Below are positions 7,685 through 15,278 of a stretch of DNA of 64,000 nt, piece by piece. The DNA lies in assembly GCF_003675855.1 (NCBI RefSeq), contig NZ_RCIH01000003.1, positions 372,001 through 436,000 on the forward strand, given 5' to 3'. This DNA comes from Halostella salina. Lineage in GTDB: Archaea; Halobacteriota; Halobacteria; Halobacteriales; Natronoarchaeaceae. Every line of letters starts with the position of its first letter. Positions within the stretch are counted from its first letter, which is position 1. The notes under the pieces are model-generated. The model did no database searches. It was given only the letters and a program-made list of their open reading frames with translations, and was not told the origin of the DNA. Position numbers and translations under genes: made by a program.

Positions 7685-9075
7685 GCGAGACCGAAAGCAC
7701 GGGCGGTGGCGACAGCGGCAACCCGCTCGTCGACTTCCTCAACCGGGACCCCGGACTGGTCCTGGCGGTGCTGGGTGGCATCTACCTGGTGTACATCCTC
7801 TCGGGCGTGATCTTCGGGTTCACGCTCCGTGGACAGCTCAACACGGTCGCCAACCTCACGTTCTTCATCGGCGTGTTCGGGATGCTGGCCCTCGCGTTGA
7901 ACCTCCACTGGGGATACACGGGGCTGTTCAACATCGGCATCGTCGGGTTCATGGCGATCGGCGTTTACGTGACCGCGATAGTTTCCAAGCCGCCGGCGGG
8001 ACAGGGCGGCGCGGCGCAGATCGGCGGCCTCGGCCTGCCGCTCGGCGTCGGCGTGTTCGCCGGCGTCCTCGTCGCCGCGCTGTTCGGACTGCTGGTTGGC
8101 CTGCCCGCGCTCCGGTTGCGGGCCGACTACCTGGCGATCGTGACGATCGCCTTCTCCGAGATCATCCGGTTCACGCTGATGTCGCGGACGTTCCAGACGT
8201 ACCAGCTGCCCGATACGATCGACCTGTGGCTGTTTACCATCGACCCGGCCGCGGACACGATCGGGCTTGGCGGCGGCGGGGGGCTCATCCTCAACTACAC
8301 GCAGCCGCTGGAGGCGATCCTCCAGACCCTGTTCCTCTGGGGTCCGTATCTCGGCTTCGTCGACTTCGTCCAACAGAACTTCATCTCGAACAACCCCAAG
8401 CCGGTCATCGACGGGCTCACGTACGGCCTGATCCTGTTGCTGACCTGTGGGCTGTTCTACTGGCTGCTCACCCGGACCGGCTCGTCGCCGTTCGGCCGCG
8501 TCCTCAAGGCGATCCGCGAGGACGAGGACGTCGCCAACGCCCTGGGGAAGAACACGAACCGCTTCAAGCTGAAGTCGTTCGTGTTCGGCTGTGCGCTGAT
8601 GGGGCTGGGCGGCATCCTCTGGTACGCCGGCCGCGGGAGCATCACGCCCCCGTCGTTCCGGCCGAACATCACGTTCTACATCTGGATCGCGCTGATCATC
8701 GGCGGGGCCGGCTCCAACACCGGGAGCTTCCTCGGCGGAGCTGTCTTCGCGGCGGCGCTGTACGAGGGTCCGCGGCTCGTCAAGAACCTCGTCGAGGCGG
8801 CGGTCGGATCCCTCGAAGGCCCGGGTGGCTTCGGACCGGCGATGGCCGCCATGGGTTCGTTCGACCCGTGGCCGATGCTGGCGTACACGCTCAACAGCAT
8901 CAGCCAGCTTCGACTGGTAATCATGGGGGTCGTCCTCATCTGGTTGATGCACAACCGGCCCGAGGGGATGCTCGGTCACCGCAAGGAGACCGCGTCGAGC
9001 ATCGACCTCTCTCGGCCCGAAAGTAGCAGCACGGAGTCGGACGCGACGGCGGCGGACGGAGGCGAGCAACAATGA
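7681..9075 (+). CDS. livM: Branched-chain amino acid-type ABC transporter permease LivM
   Basis: A 464-residue permease partner of LivH. After a hydrophilic Ser/Gly-rich start it has eight to nine membrane spans. The diagnostic LivM segments are ALNLHWGYTGLFNIGIVGF near residues 72-90 and the coupling loop GRVLKAIREDEDVANALGK near 271-289. The region RLRADYLAIVTIAFSEIIRF near 142-161 is also typical. At 464 residues it is longer than bacterial LivM because of an expanded periplasmic loop around 180-260 and a polar tail rich in Ser and Asp, as seen in haloarchaea. Start overlaps livH and stop overlaps livG by four bases each. Confidence 0.93.
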   Translation: MSETESTGGGDSGNPLVDFLNRDPGLVLAVLGGIYLVYILSGVIFGFTLRGQLNTVANLTFFIGVFGMLALALNLHWGYTGLFNIGIVGFMAIGVYVTAIVSKPPAGQGGAAQIGGLGLPLGVGVFAGVLVAALFGLLVGLPALRLRADYLAIVTIAFSEIIRFTLMSRTFQTYQLPDTIDLWLFTIDPAADTIGLGGGGGLILNYTQPLEAILQTLFLWGPYLGFVDFVQQNFISNNPKPVIDGLTYGLILLLTCGLFYWLLTRTGSSPFGRVLKAIREDEDVANALGKNTNRFKLKSFVFGCALMGLGGILWYAGRGSITPPSFRPNITFYIWIALIIGGAGSNTGSFLGGAVFAAALYEGPRLVKNLVEAAVGSLEGPGGFGPAMAAMGSFDPWPMLAYTLNSISQLRLVIMGVVLIWLMHNRPEGMLGHRKETASSIDLSRPESSSTESDATAADGGEQQ

Positions 9076-9905
9076 GCGGCACCACCAACACGACCGACGG
9101 ATCGAGCCTCTCACAGGGCGATGTCGACACAGACGATGAGACCCCGCTCGAAGTCGAGGGGCTGCGCAAGACGTTCGGCGGCATCACCGCCGTCGACGAC
9201 GTCACCTTCGGCGTCGAGAAAGGGTCGATCACCGGGCTCATCGGCCCCAACGGTGCCGGGAAGTCGACGACGTTCAACCTGATCACCGGGATGCACGACG
9301 CCGACGGCGGCACGGTCCGGTTCAACGGCGAGGACATCACGGGGCTCCCTCCTCACGAGATCGCGAACCGGGGGCTCGCTCGCACCTTCCAGATCGCCCG
9401 GGAACTGGAGGAGATGACGGTGCTGGAGAACATGATGCTCGCGCCCAAGGGCCAGATCGGCGAGGCGCTGTGGCGCTCGATCGCGCCCGGCGCGCGCGAC
9501 AACGTCAAGCGTCAGGAGGCCGAGCATCTCGAACGGGTGTGGGAGGTGCTCGACTTCTTCGAGATCGACCACCTCGCCGACGAGTACGCGGAGAACCTCT
9601 CGGGCGGCCAGCGGAAGCTGCTGGAGATGGCCCGCGCGCTGCTGACCGATCCGGACGTGCTCCTGCTGGACGAGCCGTTCGCCGGCGTCAACCCCTCTCT
9701 GGAGAAGCGCCTGCTCAAGCACATCCACGAACTCCGGGAGGATGGCTACACCTTCCTCATCGTCGAGCACGACATGGATCTCATCATGGAGAACTGTGAG
9801 CGTGTCATCGTCATGCATCAGGGCCGGGTGCTCAAGGACGGTACCCCGGCGGAGGTCAAGGAGAGCGAGGACGTCATCGAGGCGTACCTCGGGGGTGAAG
9901 TATGA
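9072..9905 (+). CDS. livG: Branched-chain amino acid-type ABC transporter ATPase LivG
   Basis: A 277-residue nucleotide-binding subunit. Walker A GPNGAGKST lies at about residues 58-66, the signature LSGGQ at about 176-180 and Walker B VLLLDEPFAGVNP at about 195-207, followed by the H-loop IVEHDMD. The long insert between Walker A and the signature (GARDNVKRQEAEHLERVW) is characteristic of LivG as opposed to LivF. An acidic stretch of about 30 residues precedes the domain. It energises the LivH/LivM pore together with LivF from the same operon. Confidence 0.95.
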   Translation: MSGTTNTTDGSSLSQGDVDTDDETPLEVEGLRKTFGGITAVDDVTFGVEKGSITGLIGPNGAGKSTTFNLITGMHDADGGTVRFNGEDITGLPPHEIANRGLARTFQIARELEEMTVLENMMLAPKGQIGEALWRSIAPGARDNVKRQEAEHLERVWEVLDFFEIDHLADEYAENLSGGQRKLLEMARALLTDPDVLLLDEPFAGVNPSLEKRLLKHIHELREDGYTFLIVEHDMDLIMENCERVIVMHQGRVLKDGTPAEVKESEDVIEAYLGGEV

Positions 9906-10606
9906 GCCTGCTCGAAGTCCGCGACCTGGACGCCGGGTACGGCGACCTCCAGATCCTCACGGACGTCGACCTCGACGTCGGCGACGAGGAGTACGTCACC
10001 ATCGTCGGCCCGAACGGGGCCGGCAAGTCGACCGTGATGAAGTCCGTGTTCGGGCTGACGACCCACATGGGCGGGACGATAACCTTCGCCCGGGAGGACA
10101 TCACCGGTATCGAACCGGAGGACGTCATCCACAAGGGGATGGGCTACGTCCCGCAGAGCGACAACGTGTTCGCCGAGCTGTCGGTCCGGGAGAACCTGGA
10201 GATGGGCGCGTACATCCTCGATGAGGTGCCCGAGGACGCGCTGGCGGAGGTGTACGAGCGGTTCCCCATCCTGGAGGAGCGCGAGGACCAGAAGGCCGGC
10301 ACGATGAGCGGCGGCCAGCAGCAGATGCTGGCGATGGGCCGGGCGCTGATGCTCGACCCCGACCTGCTCCTGCTGGACGAACCAAGCGCCGGGCTTGCCC
10401 CGGATCTGGTCGACGAGATGTTCGACAAGATCGACGAGATCAACGACAACGGGACGGCTGTCCTGATGGTCGAGCAGAACGCCAAGGAGGCGCTGAGCCG
10501 CTGTGACCGCGGCTACGTGCTCGCCAACGGCCAGAACAGGTACGTCGACGAGGGCGAGAAGCTGCTGAACGACGAGGAAGTCAGAAAGCAGTTCCTCGGC
10601 GGCTGA
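9902..10606 (+). CDS. livF: Branched-chain amino acid-type ABC transporter ATPase LivF
   Basis: A 234-residue ATPase, the standard LivF length. It has Walker A GPNGAGKST at about residues 37-45, signature MSGGQQQMLAMGRAL at about 138-152, Walker B LLLLDEPSAGLAP, and H-loop region MVEQNAKEAL. The dimer would pair with LivG. It is the last gene of the operon. A 145-bp spacer without a gene separates it from the convergent substrate-binding protein gene, and a T-rich stretch shortly after the stop (TTCTTTTGCCGCTGTTTTGC) could end transcription. Confidence 0.95.
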   Translation: MSLLEVRDLDAGYGDLQILTDVDLDVGDEEYVTIVGPNGAGKSTVMKSVFGLTTHMGGTITFAREDITGIEPEDVIHKGMGYVPQSDNVFAELSVRENLEMGAYILDEVPEDALAEVYERFPILEEREDQKAGTMSGGQQQMLAMGRALMLDPDLLLLDEPSAGLAPDLVDEMFDKIDEINDNGTAVLMVEQNAKEALSRCDRGYVLANGQNRYVDEGEKLLNDEEVRKQFLGG

Positions 10607-10751
10607 CCGCTCGGGATTCGTTCTTTTGCCGCTGTTTTGCCGTCACTACGCCAGTCGCGTTTACCGACAGCGGCGTCGCGGCTGGTGACGCAGTCGCTCG
10701 CCGTACAGTGTGTAAAAAATCGCGGTGGTTCGTGGGGTCGCGGCCGACCGA

Positions 10752-12068
10752 CTATCCGCTCGACAGCGCCGAGTCGATGACGTTGGAGTACGACGACGCG
10801 CCGATGTTGAAGCTGATCTGGTCGTACACCTCGCCGTCGAACGACTGCTCGAACACGTTGGTGAAGCGGTTCGAGAGCTGCTGGCCGTAGTCGTTGTTGA
10901 CGTACAGCGTCGCGGCCGTCTCGGCACCGAGCCGTTCGGAGGCGACCTGTGCCATCACGCGGCCCTGCAGCTGGTCGCTCGGCGCGGTGCGGAAGATGTA
11001 GTCGTCGTCGTCGAGGTTCGTCACCGACAGCGCGGTGCTGGACGGGGAACAGCCGACGATCTCGTTCGGGATGAACGCCTCCTGACAGACGGGGACGTTC
11101 ACGCCGGACGACGCTGTGCCGTTGACCGCGGGGACGCCGCCGCTGATGAGCGACTCCGCGCCGCTGACCCCCTGGTCGGGGGAGGTCTGGGTGTCCTCGA
11201 ACTGGACGTTCACCTCGAGGTCCAGGTCGGAGTTGTTCACCTGCATGGGCGGGATCTCGGAGGCGTTGATCATCGGCCCACCGGTCGACGCCAGGTCACC
11301 CGTCTCGGGGAGCAGGATGCCGAGTTCGATGGTGCGGCCCAGTCCGCCCGGCGAGCTATCAGCCGACGGGCCGGAACCTCCGGGGTTCTCCCCGGAGAAG
11401 TTCTGGGTCTCCTGCACGTCGACGGTGTCGGCGTCCTGGCCGGCGAACTCCCAGATCTGGTACGCCGCGGAGGCGGGGTCGCCGTTCTGGTCGAAGTTCA
11501 CGGCGCTGGACGCGCCCTGGTAGTTGATGTTCTCGCCGTTGGCGGCGGCCTCGACCGCTGAGACGAACTCGCTGGGCCCGTACTCGGTACCCTCGGGGTT
11601 GGCCATCCGGCGCATCTGGTCGCGGACAGCCGTCCCGTCGTTCTCGCCGGCCGCAGCGTTGGCGAGGATGAGGATCGCGCTGGAGTCGTACGACTGGGAC
11701 GTGAACACGCCCGGCGACGACCCGTACTCGTCCTCATAGAGGCTCGCGAACGCCTCCTGGTTCGGACCGCCCGCCGCCGGTGCCGTCCCGGTGACGTTGT
11801 TCATATCGTTCCCCACCTGTCCCGGCAGCGCCGGGTCCTGCAGGCCGTCGGGAATGAGGATGTCCTCGGAGCCGTCGGAGGCGCTGTAGTAGTCGCGGAA
11901 CAGCTGGATACCGCTCTCGGGGTAGCCGATGACGGTCAGCAGGTCGGGACCGCTCCCGCCGTCACCGCCGCCGCCGTTCTCCTCGCTACCGATGCAGCCG
12001 GCGACGCCGAGCATCCCAGCGGCACCGGCACCCTTCAACACGTCACGCCTTCTCACACGGTATGACAT
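10752..12068 (-). CDS. Circularly permuted type 1 substrate-binding lipoprotein of the liv ABC transporter
   Basis: A 438-residue Tat lipoprotein: RRRDVLKG at residues 6-13 and lipobox GVAGC with Cys25, then a Gly-rich linker. The mature part is in the wrong order for a LivK-like (Peripla_BP_6) protein. Residues 41-225 (PDLLTVIGYPESGIQLFRDY onward) match the second half of such proteins. After a Gly/Pro/Ser linker at 226-244, residues 245-438 begin with TIELGILLPETGDLASTGG, the usual mature N-terminus. They end at SSYSNVIDSALSSG, which normally runs directly into DLLTVIGYPE. All expected parts are present once, so the fold should form with new termini in lobe 2. It is convergent with livHMGF and most likely serves it. 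Order is read directly; permutation is inferred from family knowledge. Confidence 0.88.
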   Translation of the reverse strand: MSYRVRRRDVLKGAGAAGMLGVAGCIGSEENGGGGDGGSGPDLLTVIGYPESGIQLFRDYYSASDGSEDILIPDGLQDPALPGQVGNDMNNVTGTAPAAGGPNQEAFASLYEDEYGSSPGVFTSQSYDSSAILILANAAAGENDGTAVRDQMRRMANPEGTEYGPSEFVSAVEAAANGENINYQGASSAVNFDQNGDPASAAYQIWEFAGQDADTVDVQETQNFSGENPGGSGPSADSSPGGLGRTIELGILLPETGDLASTGGPMINASEIPPMQVNNSDLDLEVNVQFEDTQTSPDQGVSGAESLISGGVPAVNGTASSGVNVPVCQEAFIPNEIVGCSPSSTALSVTNLDDDDYIFRTAPSDQLQGRVMAQVASERLGAETAATLYVNNDYGQQLSNRFTNVFEQSFDGEVYDQISFNIGASSYSNVIDSALSSG

Positions 12069-12090
12069 GTGTACCCATATAGGGGCATCT

Positions 12091-12100
12091 GTTATAAGTA
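12091..12100 (-). promoter_or_regulatory. TATA box for the substrate-binding protein gene
   Basis: On the minus strand TACTTATAAC lies 23-32 bases before the ATG at 12068, the spacing expected for a leaderless haloarchaeal transcript. A second A/T run, ATATGGG, lies nearer the start. No other gene is visible in 12069-12299. Confidence 0.55.
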
Positions 12101-12299
12101 TATCCCTCCGATGTTCACCGATCCGGGGGATAAATGATCATAGCCTCCGTGATCCGAAAATATATGAAAATACCGAATAATCGGGTTCTGGACCGCAGCG
12201 CCGTCAGATCCGAGGGATCGATCCTTCCGGCGGGCCGACATTCGGTGACCGCCGGTCCGTGACGGAGGCGGCGTGCCGGCACGACGGCCGGCAGCCTGG

Positions 12300-12893
12300 T
12301 CACACCTCGCGGCACTCCGCACAGACGAGTTGCCCGTTGAACTCCCGAAGCGTGTCGGCGAGCGCGCCACACGTTTCACAGACTCCCTGGTCGGCGTAGC
12401 CGCCGTTTCCGTTCGGCTCCGTCCGGGCGCGGGCGTCGCGCTGCCCCCCATCGACCGGCGTTCCGCCGACCGAGTTGTCGGCGAGCGGCGCGGCCGGATT
12501 GGACTCGGGCGCGGAGGCGGTGGCGGTGGCCGCGATCACGTCGCGCTCGGTCAGCACGCCGACGACCTCGCCGTCGTCGGTCACGACCAGCCTGCGGACA
12601 CGCTCGCGGGACATCTTCCCGGTCGCCGTCCTGAGTCCCTCGTCCGCGGGGACGGTGAGCACCGGCTCCGACATCACCGAGGCGACGGTCGTCTCCGCCG
12701 GGTCGGCCTCGTCGGCGACGAGTCCGAGCACGTCCCACTCGGTCAGCACGCCGACCGGGTCGCTGCCCCGGAGAACGACCACGCTGCCGGACTCCTCCTC
12801 GCGCATCAGCCGGACCGCGCCGAGGACGGTGTCGGACTCGCTGACGCCGACGTACTCCCTGGTCATCACGTCCCTGATCGTCACGCTCTCCAT
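12300..12893 (-). CDS. Paired CBS domain protein with C-terminal zinc ribbon
   Basis: A 197-residue protein. Two CBS domains fill residues 1-125: the first starts IRDVMTREYVGVSESDTVLG and includes VGVLTEWDVLGLV, and the second starts VASVMSEPVLTVPADEGL and includes VGVLTERDVIAA. Such pairs bind adenine nucleotides or related ligands. An unstructured Pro/Asn-rich linker leads to a C-terminal zinc ribbon of the form CxxC at about 172-175 and CAEC at about 191-194. The ligand and target are unknown. A TATA-like ATTTTAG at about 12924-12932 (minus strand) precedes the gene. Confidence 0.9.
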   Translation of the reverse strand: MESVTIRDVMTREYVGVSESDTVLGAVRLMREEESGSVVVLRGSDPVGVLTEWDVLGLVADEADPAETTVASVMSEPVLTVPADEGLRTATGKMSRERVRRLVVTDDGEVVGVLTERDVIAATATASAPESNPAAPLADNSVGGTPVDGGQRDARARTEPNGNGGYADQGVCETCGALADTLREFNGQLVCAECREV

Positions 12894-13106
12894 ATGCGAA
12901 ACGTTGCCACGGTGTGTCTAAAATCTACCCCCGCTATCTTTAAGCGAGCCCGCGTCGAACTATACAGATCGGCCAACTGTCCTGCGGTTGTGTGGTGCGA
13001 CAGCGGGGGCTCGATGCGGGAGCGCGCAGAAACTGGGCGGCCGACGACGGCCGGACGAACCGGGCTGACGCTCGGCCGAGCGAACGACGAGCAGAAGATG
13101 CCCGGC

Positions 13107-13427
13107 TCAGGCGGGGTTGTGCTCGGGGTCCTCGCCCTGCGGGTGGTACTCCCAGAAGTCGCCTTCGCGCATCGCACGGCCGACGCCCTTGTGGAAGGAG
13201 ACGATGTCCTCGAACTCGTCCTCGCGGACGTGTTCGAACACGTCGGCGACGCTGACGACGCGGCGGTGGTTGAGCCGGAGCGGTTCGTCCCCGTGCTCCG
13301 CGACGAACTCGTCGACGTCGAGCGGGAAGCCCTCGTCCTCGTCCAGCTTCTTGGCGAGGATCGCCATCCCGTACTTCCGCATCCCTTCGCTGCCTTCGTC
13401 GCCGTCGGGGTCGTGGGGCCAGTCCAT
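13107..13427 (-). CDS. DUF5785 family haloarchaeal protein
   Basis: A 106-residue protein that starts MDWPHDPDGDEGSEGMRKYG, the typical opening of the haloarchaeal DUF5785 family; 13 extra codons upstream are excluded. The middle has FPLDVDEFVAEHGDEPLRLN and VVSVADVFEHV, and the C-terminus ends FWEYHPQGEDPEHNPA. It is soluble and acidic without a recognised catalytic motif. Function is unknown. It lies between the CBS protein and the CoA-transferase on the same strand; 12894-13106 upstream of the CBS gene contains no gene. Confidence 0.85.
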   Translation of the reverse strand: MDWPHDPDGDEGSEGMRKYGMAILAKKLDEDEGFPLDVDEFVAEHGDEPLRLNHRRVVSVADVFEHVREDEFEDIVSFHKGVGRAMREGDFWEYHPQGEDPEHNPA

Positions 13428-13515
13428 GACGGGACCTGTGAACGGGCGGCGCAAAAGGATTTCCATAGCGTCGATCCGGCGGCCGACAGCCGACCTCGGA
13501 GGTTCGCCCGGCCAG

Positions 13516-14682
13516 TCAGTCGTCGTCGGCCGTCCGCACCGGGCCCAGTATCTCGCCGCGGTGTTCGTCCAGCAGCGGCGCGCGGTCGCCCGGCTCCGGC
13601 GGCGTCTCGGTCATCTTGATCGGCGTTCCGGCGACGGTGACCTGCCGGTCCGCACCCGGTTGGTCGACCTCGACCAGCATCTCCCGGTTGCGGACGTGCG
13701 GGTCGTCGAACACGTCGGCGGTGTCCTGCACCGGCGCGACCGGGATGCCGTCCAGCGTCTCGACCACCTCGTCGGTCGTCCGGTCGGCGGTCCACGCGGC
13801 GATCGTCTCGCGGAGCGAGTCGCGATTGCGCAGGCGGCTCCCGGCGTCGGGGTAGTCGGCCGCGAGGTCCGGGCGGTCCATCGACTCGCACAGCGCGGTC
13901 CAGTGGTTGTCGCCGAACGCCGCGACGACGACGTGCCCGTCCGCGGTTTCGAAGGCGTTGTACGGGAACAGCGTCGGATGAGCGTTCCCGCGCCGCGTCG
14001 GTGACTCGCCGGTGTAGGAGTACTGGTACACCGTCCGCTCGCACAGCGAGAGGATCGAGTCGTACATCCCGGTGTCGACGAACTGGCCCTCGCCGGTCCG
14101 CTCGCGGTGGTGGACCGCCGCGAGGATCCCCACGGCGTTCAGCGCCGCGGTGAACAGGTCCCCGATGCCGGGGCCGACCTTCGTCGGCGGGCCGTCCTCC
14201 TGCCCGGTGATCTCCATGACGCCGCCGAGCGCCTGCGCGACGAGGTCGAACGAGGGCTGGCCCTGCCGGTGCGTCTCGCCCGTGCGCGGGTCGCCGAAGC
14301 CGCGGATCGCGCTGTACACGAGTTCGGGGTTGCGCTCGCGGAGCCGCTCGTAGCCGAGCTCGAACCGCTCCATCGTCCCGGCGCGGTAGTTCTCGACGAC
14401 CACGTCCGCGCGCTCGACGAGGTCGAGGAACGCCTCGCGGTCGGCGTCGTCCCCGAGGTCGAGTTCCAGGCTCCGCTTGCCGCGGTTGACGCTCTGGAAG
14501 TAGCCGCCGTACGCCTCCGCCTCGGGATCCTCGGCAAAGGGCGGGTTCGACCGGATGAGGTCGCCGCCGGGCCGTTCGATCTTTACCACGTCCGCGCCCA
14601 TGTCCGCGAGCAACATCGTGCAGTACGGGCCGGCGAGCACCTGCGTCAGGTCGAGCACGCGCAGGTCGTCGAGCGCTCCCAT
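13516..14682 (-). CDS. Class III CoA-transferase, probable succinyl-CoA:mesaconate CoA-transferase
   Basis: A 388-residue CaiB/BaiF family protein, close to the usual 390-410. The N-terminus has VLDLTQVLAGPYCTMLLADMGADVVKIE, the family signature, with the CoA-binding ENYRAGTMERFEL segment and the catalytic Asp region GDLFTAALNAVGILAAVHHR following. Class III transferases use a covalent aspartyl-CoA intermediate. Its position, divergent from the glutamate mutase operon, supports the methylaspartate-cycle role of moving CoA from succinyl-CoA to mesaconate. Substrate specificity is inferred from context. TATA-like CTATAG at 14719-14724 lies upstream on this strand. Confidence 0.88.
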   Translation of the reverse strand: MGALDDLRVLDLTQVLAGPYCTMLLADMGADVVKIERPGGDLIRSNPPFAEDPEAEAYGGYFQSVNRGKRSLELDLGDDADREAFLDLVERADVVVENYRAGTMERFELGYERLRERNPELVYSAIRGFGDPRTGETHRQGQPSFDLVAQALGGVMEITGQEDGPPTKVGPGIGDLFTAALNAVGILAAVHHRERTGEGQFVDTGMYDSILSLCERTVYQYSYTGESPTRRGNAHPTLFPYNAFETADGHVVVAAFGDNHWTALCESMDRPDLAADYPDAGSRLRNRDSLRETIAAWTADRTTDEVVETLDGIPVAPVQDTADVFDDPHVRNREMLVEVDQPGADRQVTVAGTPIKMTETPPEPGDRAPLLDEHRGEILGPVRTADDD

Positions 14683-14765
14683 ACGGCTTCCTGCGTCGAC
14701 CCGCCCGAAAAACCTTGGCTATAGATCGTTAACATTGTGGTTGTCTCTCACATCCATATCAAAAG

Positions 14766-14800
14766 ACCATTAAGGAGTATTATCATGAAAAACCATTAGG
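14766..14800 (+). promoter_or_regulatory. Direct repeats before the glutamate mutase operon promoter
   Basis: ACCATTAAGG at 14766-14775 and ACCATTAGG at 14792-14800 form a direct repeat with 26-bp spacing. The second copy directly abuts a TATA-like TTTATTG at 14801-14807, about 30 bases before the mutS start. The interval between the divergent CoA-transferase and mutase genes is unusually A/T-rich. This looks like a regulator site for the cycle genes; the regulator is not identified. Confidence 0.45.
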
Positions 14801-14834
14801 TTTATTGGGCCGGTCGCGGTCCGTGGTGGTACCG

Positions 14835-15272
14835 ATGGCCCAGACAGTCATCCTCGGCGTTATCGGGTCGGATGCCCACGTCGTCGGCATCACGATCTTG
14901 GAACAGACGCTGGACGCGGCCGGGTTCGACGTCGTCAACCTCGGCGTCCAGAGTTCACAGGCTGAGTTCGCGAGCGCTGCGGACGCACACGACGCCGAGG
15001 CGGTACTGGTCTCCTCGCTGTACGGCCACGCCGAACAGGACTGCCGGGACTTCCACGACACCCTCGCCGAACACGGGGCCGACGCGGTCACCTACATCGG
15101 CGGGAACCTCTCGGTCGGACAGACCGACTTCGCCGAGACGCGGGAGCGGTTCCGCCGGCTCGGCTTCGACCGGGTCTTCGACTCCGAGACCGACCCGGAG
15201 GAGGCGGTCGCCGCTCTGCGACAGGACCTGGGGATCCACAGCACGGAGCCCGACGAACGGGTTCGCGCGTAG
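14835..15272 (+). CDS. glmS: Glutamate (methylaspartate) mutase small subunit, B12-binding
   Basis: A 145-residue cobalamin-binding protein, matching the 130-150 residues usual for GlmS/MutS. The B12 motif DxHxxG is present as SDAHVVG at about residues 13-19, and the second part SSLYGHAEQDCRDF and YIGGNLSVGQ match the GlmS loop regions. With GlmE it interconverts L-glutamate and 3-methylaspartate using adenosylcobalamin. ATG 14835 is favoured over an upstream ATG at 14805, as it gives the normal first strand and sits about 30 bases after a TATA box. It is first in a five-gene operon. Confidence 0.96.
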   Translation: MAQTVILGVIGSDAHVVGITILEQTLDAAGFDVVNLGVQSSQAEFASAADAHDAEAVLVSSLYGHAEQDCRDFHDTLAEHGADAVTYIGGNLSVGQTDFAETRERFRRLGFDRVFDSETDPEEAVAALRQDLGIHSTEPDERVRA

Positions 15273-15278
15273 CGACGC

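Noticed and set aside
7423-9114. A 563-codon open frame antisense to livH and livM
   Set aside because: Arg/His/Asp-rich shadow of a GC-rich gene; the membrane protein genes on the plus strand explain the region.
10752-12068. Two separate genes or a frameshift in the binding protein
   Set aside because: The frame is uninterrupted for 438 codons from a single signal peptide, and both halves are in one frame, so a permutation explains the order better.
12881-14044. A 387-codon minus-strand frame over DUF5785 and the CoA-transferase
   Set aside because: Ser/Thr/Arg-rich shadow; the overlapping frames match known families.
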